In this document: one piece after another, positions 29,714 to 39,605 of the stretch | How the letters are laid out: the number at the start of each line of letters is the position of its first letter | Numbering within the stretch: position 1 is the first letter of the stretch | Program-made: the position numbers and the translations under genes | The notes under the pieces: model-generated | Told to the model about the DNA's origin: nothing | What the model saw: only the letters and a program-made list of their open reading frames with translations | Databases searched by the model: none | Source: Halomonas sp. DQ26W | GTDB lineage: Bacteria > Pseudomonadota > Gammaproteobacteria > Pseudomonadales > Halomonadaceae | Direction: 5' to 3' | Length of the DNA: 64,000 nucleotides | Assembly: GCF_003339685.1 (NCBI RefSeq) | Contig: NZ_QPKI01000001.1 | Location: 135,496 to 199,495, forward strand

Positions 29714-31582
29714 TCAATCGGGATATTCCAGGCCGCTCACCAAGACACGCCGACACAAGGCGGGTATCTCCCCGGGTCTTACAGGTCGTGCAATGAAGAA
29801 ACCCTGGGCAAACCGACAACCCTGCTCAACCAGGCATGCCAGCTGCTGCTGCGTCTCCACCCCCTCCGCCACCGTCTCGATATGAAATGCCTCTGCCATA
29901 CGGATAATCGACCGGGCAAGCGCCAACTCCTTGTCTCCATCCGGCAATCGTTCGATGAAGGTTCGATCGATCTTCAGGCCACTGATGGGAAGTCGGCAGA
30001 GGTAAGAAAGGGACGAATAACCGGTGCCGAAGTCATCGATACTCAGATGGATATTCGCCTGCGTCAGCAGCGCCAGATTGTTTGCCAGCAGAGGGCTGTC
30101 AGATACCAGGGAGTGCTCCGTGACTTCAAGCCAGAGCAGCTCGGGATCGATACCCTCGGCATCCAGTTTAGCCAACAGGTCTCGGGCAAAATCCGGGTGC
30201 TGAAGCTCGGCTGCGGCCACATTGATGGCAACCGGAACCCGGCACTGACTCAGATGATGCCACTGTTGGATCTGTTCACAGGCCGCCTGCTGGACCCAGC
30301 GTCCCAGCAGATGGATCAACCCACTCTGTTCGGCGATGGGGATGAAGCGATCCGGACCCACTCTCCCCAATTCGGGATCCTGCCAGCGACAAAGCGCTTC
30401 CACCGCAGCAATACGACCGGTCCAAAGATCGATGATGGGTTGGAAGACCAGTTCGAGACCGCGATTTTCCAGTGCGATCTGAAGCCGTGACTCGATCTTC
30501 AGTCGCTCCGAGATATTCAGCGCCTCCTCATGGGTAAAGAAGCGGATGCCCGGCGTTTCTCCACTTGCCGTGAAACCAATCGCCGCCGAAGCACGCTCGA
30601 TCAGCCCAGCCGGCGTCGTGGCATGCTGCGGGAAGACACTGGCACCGATCTTGACCTGCAGGTAGTGCTGGCGCCCGCCAGCCAGGAAGGGACGGCTCAG
30701 GCTTCCTCGGGCGTGACTGGCCTTGGCATCGATGTACCGATCATCACCCTTGTGAGGCGAGAAACAGATGATGAATTCATCAGCTTGAAGGCGAGCCAGG
30801 GTTCCCCCCGGCGGGCACAGGGTCTGAAGGCGCTCACCAAACTGGCAGAGCAGGTCGTCGCCGACCTCGCTGCCGAAGCTCTGATTGATCAAGCGCAGCC
30901 CGGAAATATTGAACAGAAGCACACCAACAGTGCGTTGCTCGCTATCTGCCCACTCGATCAACTGACTCAGGCGGTCTTGCAGCAGGCGTCGATTAGCCAG
31001 GCCGGTGAGGGCGTCGTAATAGGCAGAAAACTGTATCGAGGCCCGCAGGCTTTCCAGATCATTGCGGTGGGCGATTTCACTTTCGAGCAGATCACCAAAT
31101 TCCCTGAGACGGCGGCACTGCACTTCGTCGAACAAGCGTGGCTTTCGGTCGAGCACGCAGAGGGTGCCCAGCGGTTGGCCGGAAGGGCCATGGACCACAG
31201 CGCCAGCATAGAAGCGGATACCCGTATCGCCCGTGACCAGAGGATTGCCTGCGAAACGACGATCTTCATGGGTATCGGGAACCACCATGACACGATGGGA
31301 ATTGATCGCGTGGGCACAGAACGAAATGTCCCGACTGGTTTCACGCAGACTCAGCCCACAGCTGGACTTGAACCACTGGCGATCACGATCGACCAGGGTA
31401 ATCAGCACGATGGGGAAGTCGAAGATATCCGCGACGAGGTTGGTATAGCGATCAAAGCGCTGGTCGGATGTGCTGTCGAGCAGCTTGAGGCTATGCAGCT
31501 CCTCCAGCCGCGCTGCCTCGTCAGTCGGAATATCGGGTACCATGTAGGCGGTAGCGCCATGCCCCTCATCTGTTTCAGCCAC
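29714..31582 (-). CDS. GAF - degenerate GGDEF - EAL cyclic-di-GMP phosphodiesterase
   Basis: About 622 aa without membrane segments. A GAF domain (about residues 20-170: FDFPIVLITLVDRDRQWFKS, ISFCAHAI) is followed by a GGDEF-like domain (about 195-350) and an EAL domain (about 365-615). In the GGDEF domain the signature reads LQADEF and the first metal Asp is replaced (LFNISGLRLIN), so cyclase activity is unlikely. The EAL domain keeps AVEALCRW, LEVTEHS, SIDDFGTGYSS and AEGVETQQQ, consistent with an active c-di-GMP hydrolase. Start placed at GTG 31582 (AGGGGG 4 nt upstream); ATGs at 31543 and 31654 are alternatives. Confidence 0.88.
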   Translation of the reverse strand: MAETDEGHGATAYMVPDIPTDEAARLEELHSLKLLDSTSDQRFDRYTNLVADIFDFPIVLITLVDRDRQWFKSSCGLSLRETSRDISFCAHAINSHRVMVVPDTHEDRRFAGNPLVTGDTGIRFYAGAVVHGPSGQPLGTLCVLDRKPRLFDEVQCRRLREFGDLLESEIAHRNDLESLRASIQFSAYYDALTGLANRRLLQDRLSQLIEWADSEQRTVGVLLFNISGLRLINQSFGSEVGDDLLCQFGERLQTLCPPGGTLARLQADEFIICFSPHKGDDRYIDAKASHARGSLSRPFLAGGRQHYLQVKIGASVFPQHATTPAGLIERASAAIGFTASGETPGIRFFTHEEALNISERLKIESRLQIALENRGLELVFQPIIDLWTGRIAAVEALCRWQDPELGRVGPDRFIPIAEQSGLIHLLGRWVQQAACEQIQQWHHLSQCRVPVAINVAAAELQHPDFARDLLAKLDAEGIDPELLWLEVTEHSLVSDSPLLANNLALLTQANIHLSIDDFGTGYSSLSYLCRLPISGLKIDRTFIERLPDGDKELALARSIIRMAEAFHIETVAEGVETQQQLACLVEQGCRFAQGFFIARPVRPGEIPALCRRVLVSGLEYPD

Positions 31583-31705
31583 TTTACCCCCTACTGGCCT
31601 TCCCTGGATAATCGCCGACCTTTCTTTGTAGCCTAGAACAGCCAGCGCCCGCATGCCGGCCACTGCGTTGCGCTGAGTCAACGCAACACGTAAGCCGAAA
31701 GGAAA

Positions 31706-31737
31706 CCAGAAAAGGCCACGCCGATGTTCGGCGTGGC
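31706..31737 (-). terminator. Intrinsic terminator of maeA
   Basis: 10-bp stem GCCACGCCGA (31715-31724) / TCGGCGTGGC (31728-31737), loop TGT, followed on the minus strand by CCTTTTC. It lies 20 bp after the maeA stop. Confidence 0.75.
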
Positions 31738-31757
31738 TCAGCGGCGTGGAGTGCGGC

Positions 31758-33437
31758 TCAGAACGAGCGGCGGCGGTAACGCCTGTACTGCGGCGCCCAG
31801 CTGTTGCGCTCGATAGCCTGACGCAGCTTGATGCCGTCAGTCTTGAGCGCGACGCCTTCGCCCTGGGCCTGGGCAGCGACGTCGAAGGCGATGGCCTTGG
31901 AGAGCTCGCGGATCTGCGAGAGCGCCGGTAGCAGGGCGCCTTCGCCCTCCTTGACCAGCGGTGCTTCGCGGGCAAGCGCCCGGGAAGCGGCCATCAGCAT
32001 GGCATCGGTGACGCGCCTGGCACCGCTGGCCACGACGCCCAAGCCGATGCCGGGAAAGATATAGGCGTTGTTGCACTGAGCAATGGGATAGGTCTCGCCG
32101 TCGTAGACCACCGGCTGGAAGGGGCTGCCGGTGGCCACCAAAGCCTGTCCATCGGTCCAATTGAGCACATCCCAGGGGGTCGCTTCAGCGCGTGAGGTAG
32201 GGTTGGAGAGCGGCATGATCAGCGGCCGCTCGCAGCCTGCATGCATGGCGCGTACGACCTCTTCGGTAAAGATGCCCTTCTGGCCGCAGACACCGATCAT
32301 GACGGTGGGTTTTACCTGCCGGGCGACTTCGGCCAGCGCCTGTCCGTCCCAGCCCTCGGTCATGGCGGGATCATGGGCCAGGCGGCGCTGAAAATCGCGC
32401 AGCCAGCTCTGGTCGCTGGTGACCAGCCCTTCCCGGTCCACCATGAACACGCGACTGCGCGCCGTTTGCTCGGAAAGGCCTTCCACCTGCATCGCCACCA
32501 CGACCTGCTCGGCAATGCCGCAGCCTGCCGAGCCGGCACCGACGAAGACCACTCGTTGCTCGGCCATGGTCTCACCACGCGCCTGACAGGCTGCCATCAG
32601 GGTGCCGACACAGACCGAGGCAGTGCCCTGGACGTCATCGTTGAAGCAGCACAGCTCATTGCGATAGCGCTCCAGCAGCGGGACGGCATTGGCCTGGGCG
32701 AAGTCCTCGAACTGAAGCAATACGTGGGGCCAGCGACGCTTCACCGCATCGATGAACGACTCGATGAAGGCGTCGTACTCCTCCTGGGAGATGCGCGGAT
32801 GCCGCCAACCCATGTACATGGGGTCGTCCAGCAGCGCCTGATTATTGGTGCCCACATCGAGCATGATCGGCAGTGTATAAGCGGGGCTGATGCCACCGCA
32901 GGCGGTATAGAGTGCCAGCTTGCCGATGGGGATTCCCATGCCGCCGATACCTTGGTCGCCGAGGCCCAGGATCCGTTCTCCGTCGGTCACGACGATGACC
33001 TTGACCCTGTCCTTGGTGGCGCTACGCAGGATGTCGTCCATCCGTTCCCGGTCCGGGTAGGAGATAAAGAGGCCGCGGTGGTTACGATAAATATTGGAGA
33101 ACTCTTCACAGGCCTGCCCCACCGTGGGGGTGTAGATGATCGGCAACATCTCCTCGAGATGCTCGGTGACCAATCGATAGTAGAGGGTCTCGTTGTCGTC
33201 CTGGATGGCACGCAGGTGAATATGTCGATCCAGGTCGCTGTGACACTGCCGGTATTGCAGATAGGCCCGCTCGGCCTGCTCTTCGATGGTCTCCACGTTC
33301 TGAGGCAGCAGACCGATCAGGTTGAACTCAAGCCGCTCCTCGCGGGAAAAGGCACTGCCCTTGTTGAGCAGCGGCATCTCGAGCAACGAAGGGCCGGAAT
33401 AGGGAATGTAAAGTGGGCGTTTGGTTTCGGTGGTCAT
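31758..33437 (-). CDS. maeA: NAD-dependent malic enzyme
   Basis: Oxidative decarboxylation of malate to pyruvate. The 559-aa protein has the long-form (eukaryote-like/SfcA) architecture: [37 protein letters not shown], the metal site FNDDVQGTA, the nucleotide-binding [15 protein letters not shown], and [13 protein letters not shown] near the end. The length and the lack of a phosphotransacetylase tail separate it from MaeB. Cofactor preference (NAD) is inferred from the SfcA-like sequence. Confidence 0.93.
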   Translation of the reverse strand: MTTETKRPLYIPYSGPSLLEMPLLNKGSAFSREERLEFNLIGLLPQNVETIEEQAERAYLQYRQCHSDLDRHIHLRAIQDDNETLYYRLVTEHLEEMLPIIYTPTVGQACEEFSNIYRNHRGLFISYPDRERMDDILRSATKDRVKVIVVTDGERILGLGDQGIGGMGIPIGKLALYTACGGISPAYTLPIMLDVGTNNQALLDDPMYMGWRHPRISQEEYDAFIESFIDAVKRRWPHVLLQFEDFAQANAVPLLERYRNELCCFNDDVQGTASVCVGTLMAACQARGETMAEQRVVFVGAGSAGCGIAEQVVVAMQVEGLSEQTARSRVFMVDREGLVTSDQSWLRDFQRRLAHDPAMTEGWDGQALAEVARQVKPTVMIGVCGQKGIFTEEVVRAMHAGCERPLIMPLSNPTSRAEATPWDVLNWTDGQALVATGSPFQPVVYDGETYPIAQCNNAYIFPGIGLGVVASGARRVTDAMLMAASRALAREAPLVKEGEGALLPALSQIRELSKAIAFDVAAQAQGEGVALKTDGIKLRQAIERNSWAPQYRRYRRRSF

Positions 33438-33533
33438 TGTGATCTCGATGCGTTGACTGGAATCCGTGCCGTAGGCGCTCTAACGGCGCCTTGGCCCCAA
33501 CTTTATCATGCTCGGCCGCCAACGGGGCCCGGC

Positions 33534-33674
33534 TCAGCTTCCCTTTACCCGTGCAGGCTGGCTCGGCCCACCGCTAAAGTAGCTCGTCCCTACCAATAGC
33601 GCCCCGCTCATCAGTAGCGCAGCAAGCTTAAGGGATCTCTGGAGTGGTCGCTTCGCATCCATTGCAGTGGCCAT
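33534..33674 (-). CDS. Predicted 46-residue small membrane or secreted protein
   Basis: Short ORF in the 353-bp gap upstream of maeA. The ATG at 33674 is preceded by GGAGG with a 4-nt spacer. The translation begins MATAMDAKRPLQRSLKLAAL and ends ARVKGS before a TGA. A basic N-terminus (K/R at 8, 9, 13, 16) leads into a hydrophobic stretch (about residues 15-30, LKLAALLMSGALLVGTSYF) and a short Ser/Gly/Pro tail, which fits a small single-span membrane protein or a signal peptide. There is no lipobox Cys and no recognised family. Evidence is the ribosome site plus plausible topology; expression and conservation are untested. Confidence 0.45.
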   Translation of the reverse strand: MATAMDAKRPLQRSLKLAALLMSGALLVGTSYFSGGPSQPARVKGS

Positions 33675-33745
33675 TCAACCTCCCCTCTCTATTCACTCCT
33701 GAAGCTTGGAAGCCCGGCGGAAGTCCGCCAGCTAGTCACAGAACG

Positions 33746-33773
33746 CGACAGGGCGCCCAGAGGCGCCCTGTCG
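33746..33773 (-). terminator. Hairpin after trpS
   Basis: Perfect 12-bp stem CGACAGGGCGCC (33746-33757) / GGCGCCCTGTCG (33762-33773), loop CAGA, about 17 bp past the trpS stop. There is no strong T-run. Confidence 0.55.
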
Positions 33774-33790
33774 AGCATGCAAGACTCGGC

Positions 33791-34816
33791 TCAAACAAAG
33801 CGGCCCAGCCCCGCGGCATGACGCAAGCGATCCATGAAGGGAGCCGCCTCGGCACGCGCCCGCTCGGCACCCTTCTGCAGCACGGCCTCAATATGCCCCG
33901 GATCCTCCATCAGCGCCAGATAGCGCTCACGGGGTTCGCGCAGCTGTTCGTTGAGCATCTCGAACAAACGGCTCTTGGCATCGCCCCAGCCGATACCGGC
34001 CTGGTACTCGGCGCGCATCGCCGACGTCGCTTCGCGGCTGGCGAAGGCCGAGTAGATCTGGAACAAGGTGCAGGTGGCCGGATCCTTGGGCTCACCCGGC
34101 TCCAGCGAGTTGGTCTTGATCTTGCGCACCAGCTTGAGCAGCTTCTTCTCGGCGACGAAGAGCGGAATGGTGTTGTTATAGCTTTTGGACATCTTGCGCC
34201 CATCCAGGCCGTTCAGCGTCGCCACGTTGTCGTCCACCACCGCCTCGGGCTGGGTGAAGTAGTCGCCCTTGTAGAGGTGGTTGAAACGCCCGGCGATATC
34301 CCGGGCCATCTCGATGTGTTGGATCTGATCGCGACCCACCGGCACCTTGTGCGAGTTGAACATCAGGATATCGGCAGCCATCAGCACCGGATAGCCGAAC
34401 AGGCCCATGGTGATGCCCTTGTCCGGGTCCTGATTGCCAGCGGCCTCGTTCTCTGCCACCGACGCCTTGTAGGCGTGGGCGCGGTTCATCAGGCCCTTGG
34501 CGCAGACGCAGGAGAGCATCCAGGTCAACTCTGGGATCTCGGGGATATCCGACTGGCGATAAAAGATGGCGGTGTCGGTATCCAGACCCAGCGCCAGCCA
34601 GGTGGCAGCAATTTCCAGGCGCGACTCCTGCACGCGTTTGGGATCCTGGCACTTGATCAGCGCATGCAGGTCGGCGAGGAAGTAGTAGGACTGGACGGTA
34701 GGGTCCTGGCTCGCGGCGATGGCGGGCTTGATGGCCCCGACGTAATTGCCCAGGTGGGGGGTACCGGTGGTGGTGATGCCGGTGAGAACGCGTGTCTTCT
34801 GGGAAGCTGCACTCAT
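33791..34816 (-). CDS. trpS: Tryptophanyl-tRNA synthetase
   Basis: Class Ic aminoacyl-tRNA synthetase charging tRNA-Trp. The 341-aa product has the HIGH-type motif in GTPHLGNYVGAIKP and KMSKSYNNTIP near residues 200-210, plus the VGRDQIQHIEMARDIA block. Single gene with its own hairpin; the upstream gap carries structured repeat copy C. Confidence 0.97.
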   Translation of the reverse strand: MSAASQKTRVLTGITTTGTPHLGNYVGAIKPAIAASQDPTVQSYYFLADLHALIKCQDPKRVQESRLEIAATWLALGLDTDTAIFYRQSDIPEIPELTWMLSCVCAKGLMNRAHAYKASVAENEAAGNQDPDKGITMGLFGYPVLMAADILMFNSHKVPVGRDQIQHIEMARDIAGRFNHLYKGDYFTQPEAVVDDNVATLNGLDGRKMSKSYNNTIPLFVAEKKLLKLVRKIKTNSLEPGEPKDPATCTLFQIYSAFASREATSAMRAEYQAGIGWGDAKSRLFEMLNEQLREPRERYLALMEDPGHIEAVLQKGAERARAEAAPFMDRLRHAAGLGRFV

Positions 34817-34920
34817 GGAAAGCGGACTCTGCTAGCGGAAATGCCCGCTATGGTAACGCGAGGGGGCGGACAAGGCGACCGGCCAGGCGGGCATGGGGCG
34901 GTAAGTCCACCGCGGCTTTC

Positions 34921-35034
34921 CCGGCGACAGGCCCCGGGGCGCCGGACCGTCGTGGAGGCGCTGTAAACCCATCCCTGGGCGCTACCGATGCCATCCATGG
35001 CATCGGACCTCCACTACGGCCTATCCCCGGCGCC
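34921..35034 (-). repeat. Structured intergenic repeat, copy C
   Basis: Minus-strand orientation. The inner stem is GTGGAGG/CCTCCAC (34952-34958, 35008-35014), a compensated variant of the GAGGAGG/CCTCCTC seen in other copies. Hairpin 1 is a 9-bp stem, CCGATGCCA/TGGCATCGG (34985-34993, 34998-35006). Hairpin 2 is CCCA-TCCC-TGGG (34968-34979). The outer arms carry the CCGGCGACAGG and CCCCGGCGCC blocks, with a short insertion on one side. It lies in the 517-bp trpS-ald gap. Confidence 0.7.
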
Positions 35035-35040
35035 GCTCGC

Positions 35041-35333
35041 CAAAGTGGAATGTCTAGGCGCAAGCAATTTGGGAAGCGCTGAAAAAATTGGCGAGCGAGA
35101 TGAAGCGGCTAGGTTCATTCCCGACGAACCAACGCACTTCCCACATCCCTGTGGGTCGCAACGCGCACGGAGCACAGTACCGAGCGAAGCGACAAACATC
35201 CGCAGGATGGCTCCGAAGGAGCGAGAAGCCGAAGGCTTCGAGTCAACCGGAGCATATGGGGTATATGTGAGGATTCCGACGGTCCGACGCTTCGGCACCG
35301 CGCAACGCAGCGATTCGCTCGCGCAGAGATTTG
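35041..35333. other. Gene-free remainder of the trpS-ald gap
   Basis: About 290 bp between repeat copy C and the ald stop codon. I see no credible ORF and no strong terminator. It contains small palindromes (for example CCCACATCCCTGTGGG near 35136) and a 37-bp stretch at 35071-35107. That stretch matches 39606-39642 at about 29 of 37 positions, so this gap looks like a landing site of repetitive sequence. Confidence 0.4.
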
Positions 35334-36446
35334 TTACACCAGCCGCGCGGGATCGACACTATCCAGGCCAAAGGCCTCAGCCACGGCCCGGTAGGTGACC
35401 TGGCCATCGTGGACATTGAGCCCCGGCAGGAAGTGAGAATCGTCGGCGAGCGCCTGCTGCCAGCCCTTGTCGGCCAGGGCAATGACGAAAGGCATGGTGG
35501 CGTTGGTCAGTGCCAGCGTGGAGGTCTGGGCCACCGCCCCCGGCATATTGGCCACGCAGTAGTGGACGATGCCATCGACGATATAGGTCGGCTCGGCATG
35601 GGTCGTCGCACGGCTGGTCTCGAAGCAGCCGCCCTGATCGATGGCCACATCCACCAGCACGCTACCGGGCTTCATGTCGGTGAGCATCGCACGGGTGATC
35701 AGCTTGGGCGCAGCAGCACCGGGAATCAGCACGGCGCCGACGATCAGGTCACTCTCTCGCACCGCCTCGTCGATAGCATCGGCGGTGGAAAAGACGGTCT
35801 TCATACGACCCTGGTAGCGATCATCAAGGACTTCGAGACGCGCAATCGACTTGTCGAGCACGGTCACCTCAGCGCCCAGGCCCAAGGCCATGCGTGCGGC
35901 ATTCTCGCCCACCACCCCGCCACCGATCACCGCCACCTTCCCGGGTGCCACGCCGGGCACACCGGGCAACAATACGCCGGCACCGCCCTGGGCCTTCTCC
36001 AGGCTGTGTGCGCCAGCCTGGACAGCCATGCGCCCCGCCACCGTGCTCATCGGTGCCAGCAGCGGCAGGCCGCCTTCGCGATCGGTGATGGTCTCGTAGG
36101 CAATGCAGGTGGCACCGCTAGTCATCAGGCTGTGCGTCAGCGTCTCTTCGGCAGCCAGGTGCAGGTAGGTGAACAGCGTCTGGCCACGTATCAGCCGCGC
36201 CACCTCCTCGGCCTGAGGCTCCTTGACCTTGAGAATCAGCTCAGCACCGCTCCACAGGGCGTCCACATTCGCTTCGAGACTGGCGCCCGCTGCCTGGTAG
36301 TCGGCATCCGAGAAGCCAGCGCCTTCACCGGCACTGACTTGAACAGTGACCGAGTGCCCCCGCGTCACCAGTTCCCGGGCACCCGTGGGAGTCAAGGCGA
36401 CGCGATATTCATGGTTCTTGATTTCCTTCGGCACGGCGATCTTCAT
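35334..36446 (-). CDS. ald: Alanine dehydrogenase
   Basis: NAD-dependent reversible deamination of L-alanine to pyruvate. The 370-aa protein starts [20 protein letters not shown], with substrate residues in [10 protein letters not shown] and TYLHLAAEE. The Rossmann motif [18 protein letters not shown] and the C-terminal half ([19 protein letters not shown]) are typical of Ald. GGAG lies 6 nt before the ATG at 36446; an ATG two codons earlier is less well placed. The 167-bp upstream gap is AT-rich, as expected of a regulated promoter, but no regulator gene is adjacent. Confidence 0.95.
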   Translation of the reverse strand: MKIAVPKEIKNHEYRVALTPTGARELVTRGHSVTVQVSAGEGAGFSDADYQAAGASLEANVDALWSGAELILKVKEPQAEEVARLIRGQTLFTYLHLAAEETLTHSLMTSGATCIAYETITDREGGLPLLAPMSTVAGRMAVQAGAHSLEKAQGGAGVLLPGVPGVAPGKVAVIGGGVVGENAARMALGLGAEVTVLDKSIARLEVLDDRYQGRMKTVFSTADAIDEAVRESDLIVGAVLIPGAAAPKLITRAMLTDMKPGSVLVDVAIDQGGCFETSRATTHAEPTYIVDGIVHYCVANMPGAVAQTSTLALTNATMPFVIALADKGWQQALADDSHFLPGLNVHDGQVTYRAVAEAFGLDSVDPARLV

Positions 36447-36613
36447 GGGCATCTCCAGATTAATGCTGTCTTGTTAGGGTCTTGGGAGCACCATTACAGC
36501 ACAAACAGTCCATACACGAAGTGCCAACGCTCAAGAATAAAAAAATCCATGCAGATTGGAGCTAATGCAGAAAATTCTTTTTTTGAAGCGTGAAATGACA
36601 AAAAAAATCGTTG

Positions 36614-37066
36614 TCACTCGGCAACGAGCACGCCGCCATAGACTTTCACGTACTCCTCGGGCAGCCGCCGTGGCCTTCCGCTGGAAAGCTCGATGCAGGC
36701 AAAGCGGGTGCGTGCCCGCAGCAAGGTACGGCCGTCGGCCGGACGTAAGAGCTGGAAGCGGCGAGTCAGCGTCAGGCGGCCATCACAGCCGACGATCCAG
36801 GTGGCCATGCGCAGGCGCTCCCCCTCGAAGGCAGGGGCCAGGTAGTCGAGCTCGTGGCGGTGAACGGCCATGGCGCGATCCAGTTCTCGATAGCGGGACA
36901 GATTCAGCCCCAGCCGCTCGGAATGGCCCCAGCTCACCTGTTCAACCCAGCGCAGATACTCTGCATTGTTGGCGTGGCCGTACTCATCGATAGCCGAGGC
37001 GCCCACCTCGAGATCGATGACGAAAGGTTCGGGAAGATCCCACTCCTGAGACTTGGTGCTATCCAT
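36614..37066 (-). CDS. Hotdog-fold acyl-CoA thioesterase (4HBT/YbgC-like)
   Basis: A 150-aa single-domain hotdog protein. The segment IDEYGHANNAEYLRWVEQVSW is the YbgC/FcbC-type active-site region (usually DxxGHxNNxxY). RHELDYLAPAFEGERLRMATWI continues the fold. It probably hydrolyses acyl-CoA thioesters; the substrate cannot be read from the sequence. It runs in the same direction as the genes that follow. Confidence 0.85.
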   Translation of the reverse strand: MDSTKSQEWDLPEPFVIDLEVGASAIDEYGHANNAEYLRWVEQVSWGHSERLGLNLSRYRELDRAMAVHRHELDYLAPAFEGERLRMATWIVGCDGRLTLTRRFQLLRPADGRTLLRARTRFACIELSSGRPRRLPEEYVKVYGGVLVAE

Positions 37067-37072
37067 GCAGCG

Positions 37073-37405
37073 CTATCCTTGACTGTTTAATTCTCTCGCT
37101 GCGCCGCAGCGCCAGCAGGTATCGAACACCCCCGCCAGCGCTTCGCCGCAGCGGGGACAGGTCCAGTCGGGGACTTCGTCCCCACCTGTCATGGCCTGGT
37201 GGATCAAGTCCTCGGCACGCTTTCGGTTATGGGGCGCCACCCAGACCTCCGGCTCGCACTCCCCCAGCGGCAGCTCACCTGCGCCGCCACCGAGAGTCAT
37301 GTTGCGCAGCTCCACCGGGATATCGGCCGCAGCCAGCACGTTGCGAACGTGGCTGACCAGCAGCGCATTGGAGTGGGCGAAGACGCGGACGTACTCAGGG
37401 CTCAT
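37073..37405 (-). CDS. DUF2007-type protein with C-terminal zinc ribbon
   Basis: The 110-aa protein starts MSPEYVRVFAHSNALLVSHV. The N-terminal part (about residues 4-75) resembles the DUF2007 'putative signal transducing protein' domain, including LAAADIPVELRN and EVWVAPHNRKRAEDLI. The C-terminus has CPRCGEALAGVFDTCWRCGA, two Cys pairs for a zinc ion. Start at ATG 37405, with AGGTG close upstream and 7 bp after the rlmI stop. Function unknown. Confidence 0.8.
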   Translation of the reverse strand: MSPEYVRVFAHSNALLVSHVRNVLAAADIPVELRNMTLGGGAGELPLGECEPEVWVAPHNRKRAEDLIHQAMTGGDEVPDWTCPRCGEALAGVFDTCWRCGAARELNSQG

Positions 37406-37412
37406 GGAACAC

Positions 37413-38615
37413 CTAGTCGCGGAAGACGCGGACACCCAGCGCCTTGAGGTAAGCGGTCTCCGGAATCGCCGGGTGTACCGGGTGATCGGACCCCTGATGG
37501 CCCTGGAAAACGACCTGGCCATGACGATCCTGATGACGAACCGCACCCCGAACGACTTCCATCAGCCGCTCGGGCGCCAGGTGCATGGAGCAGGAGGCCG
37601 AGAGCAGCAGGCCATCGCGGCCCAGCAGACGCATCGCCTCTCGATTGAGCTTGGCGTAGGCCCGCTCGCCGTTGGGAATATCCTTGCGCTTGCGGATAAA
37701 GGCCGGCGGATCGATGACGACGACGTCGAACTGCTCGCCATCCGCCTTGAGCGCGGCCAGGGCCTCGAAGGCGTCGCCCTCGCCCACTGCCACCTGCTCG
37801 TGCAGACCGTTGAGAGCTGCGTTTTCGGCGACGTTCTCCAGCGCCTGCGCGGAGCTGTCGATGCAGAGGACTTCGCTGGCCCCATTCGCCGCCGCCTGCA
37901 CACCCCAGCCGCCTATATAGCTGAACACGTCGAGTACCCTCTTGCCGGCCACCAGGCCATTGAGCCAGGCGCGGTTGGCGCGGTGGTCATAGAACCAGCC
38001 GGTCTTTTGGCCGTCGAGTACCGGCACCTGGAAACGTACCCCGTTCTCCTCCATCAACACCGGGCCGGAGAGTTCGCCCTTGACCACTTCGACTTGACGT
38101 TCCAGCTGCTCCTGGCGACGGCCCGAGGAGTCGTTCTTGAACACGATGACCCGCGGAGAGAGCACCTTGTCCAGCGCGGCGATGACTTCTTCACCGAGCC
38201 GCTCCATACCAAGAGTGTTGAGCTGAACCACCAGGACGTCGTCGAAGCGGTCGATGACCAGCCCAGGCAGCAGGTCGCCCTCGCCATGTATCAGCCGGTA
38301 GAAGGGCTTGTCGTAGAGCCGCTCGCGCAGCGCCAGCGCCTGGTTGAAACGATGTACGAGTAACGAGCGGTCGAGTCGCATGGCGGGGTCACGAGAGACG
38401 ACCCGAGCGCTGATCAGCGAGTTGGGGTTGACGTAGGCCACTCCCATCGCCTTGCCGTTGGCGGCTTCGACAACCACCTGGGCGCCCGGCTCCATGCCTT
38501 TCAGCGGCGTTGTCTCGATGTCGATCTCATTGGAATAGAGCCAAAGGTGACCTGCCTTCAGGCGGCGGTCGGCGTTCTTCTTCAGGCGCAGGTTCTGGGT
38601 CACGTTGGTCGTCAT
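37413..38615 (-). CDS. rlmI: 23S rRNA (cytosine-1962-C5) methyltransferase
   Basis: SAM-dependent m5C methyltransferase of 400 aa. An N-terminal PUA domain (LKKNADRRLKAGHLWLYSNE) and a linker domain lead to a Rossmann MTase with VLDVFSYIGGWGVQAA (SAM site), DVVVIDPPAFIRKRKD, and LLLSASCSMH carrying the catalytic Cys. ATG at 38615 (MTTNVTQNLRL). It probably forms one unit with the small DUF2007 gene downstream. Confidence 0.92.
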   Translation of the reverse strand: MTTNVTQNLRLKKNADRRLKAGHLWLYSNEIDIETTPLKGMEPGAQVVVEAANGKAMGVAYVNPNSLISARVVSRDPAMRLDRSLLVHRFNQALALRERLYDKPFYRLIHGEGDLLPGLVIDRFDDVLVVQLNTLGMERLGEEVIAALDKVLSPRVIVFKNDSSGRRQEQLERQVEVVKGELSGPVLMEENGVRFQVPVLDGQKTGWFYDHRANRAWLNGLVAGKRVLDVFSYIGGWGVQAAANGASEVLCIDSSAQALENVAENAALNGLHEQVAVGEGDAFEALAALKADGEQFDVVVIDPPAFIRKRKDIPNGERAYAKLNREAMRLLGRDGLLLSASCSMHLAPERLMEVVRGAVRHQDRHGQVVFQGHQGSDHPVHPAIPETAYLKALGVRVFRD

Positions 38616-38659
38616 CAGGCTTCTCGGCAAGTGCGGGCGATGCCTGGCAGCGCCCGGAA

Positions 38660-38704
38660 GTTCAGAAAATTGAGCACTGGTCGACGGTGGCCGTCGATCA
38701 GTGC
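38660..38704 (-). terminator. Intrinsic terminator overlapping the mutM stop codon
   Basis: 14-bp stem with one G:T position (38674-38687 / 38691-38704), loop TGG, followed on the minus strand by TCAATTTTCT. The mutM TGA (38698-38700) lies inside the stem. Confidence 0.7.
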
Positions 38705-39549
38705 TGACACTCGATACAGAAAACACTGGCGCGCTGCCCAAGGTTCACCAGGCGCAGTTCGCCACCGCAGCGTCGGCAGGCCTGGCCGTGGCGACCGTAG
38801 ACGTTTAACCGCTGCTTGAAATAACCGGGCTCGCCGGTGCCGCTGACGAAATCACGCAGGGTGGTGCCGCCCTGGGTAATCGCCGCCGCCAGCACCTCGC
38901 GAATTGCCGCCACCAGCCGCTCATAGCGCTCGAGCGAAATCCGCCCGGCGGCACGGCGCGGGTCGATACCGGCAAGAAAGAGGGCTTCGGCCGCGTAGAT
39001 ATTACCCACCCCCACCACTACGGCGTTGTCCATCAGAAAGGGCTTCACCGCCAAGCGTCGGCCGCGGGACAAACGATAGAGCCGCTCCCCGTCAAAGGTC
39101 TCGGATAGCGGCTCGGGGCCCAGGCGAACCAGGCGCGGGTCGCACTCGACCCCGCCAACGAGCCAGTCGACGAAACCGAAGCGACGCGGATCGTGATAAC
39201 GCAGGATAACCCCACCATCGACGACCAGGTCGATATGGTCATGCTTCCTTGGCAACTCGCCCAGCCGTGCGATGCGCAGGCTGCCCGACATGCCCAGGTG
39301 CCAGAGCAGGGTCGCGCTCGATGAGACCTCGCCGAGTTTACCGCCCTCGGCGGCCCGCAGCGGTATCAGAAGATACTTGGCGCGGCGAGCCAGGGGGCCG
39401 ATGCGAGCGCCGACCAGGCGCTCGACGAAGTCGCCGGGGACCGGCACGCGCAGCCGTCCCTGACGCACGACCACCTCCACGATCTCGCGGCCCTCTACAT
39501 GAGGGGCGATACCGCGGCGGGTTGTCTCGACTTCGGGAAGCTCGGGCAT
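38698..39549 (-). CDS. mutM: Formamidopyrimidine-DNA glycosylase
   Basis: Removes 8-oxoguanine and formamidopyrimidines in base excision repair. The 283-aa protein starts [20 protein letters not shown] with the catalytic N-terminal Pro and Glu. It has [22 protein letters not shown], the helix-two-turn-helix [20 protein letters not shown], and a C-terminal zinc finger ([20 protein letters not shown] then CIEC). ATG at 39549. Confidence 0.97.
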   Translation of the reverse strand: MPELPEVETTRRGIAPHVEGREIVEVVVRQGRLRVPVPGDFVERLVGARIGPLARRAKYLLIPLRAAEGGKLGEVSSSATLLWHLGMSGSLRIARLGELPRKHDHIDLVVDGGVILRYHDPRRFGFVDWLVGGVECDPRLVRLGPEPLSETFDGERLYRLSRGRRLAVKPFLMDNAVVVGVGNIYAAEALFLAGIDPRRAAGRISLERYERLVAAIREVLAAAITQGGTTLRDFVSGTGEPGYFKQRLNVYGRHGQACRRCGGELRLVNLGQRASVFCIECQH

Positions 39550-39605
39550 GTCGACGCTCGTCCAGCAGTCACACAGTGGCTCTATAAACCAACACTGCTC
39601 ACATT

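Noticed and set aside
32241..33599. Plus-strand 452-codon frame opposite maeA
   Set aside because: Composition is that of an antisense shadow, and malic enzyme on the minus strand is unambiguous.
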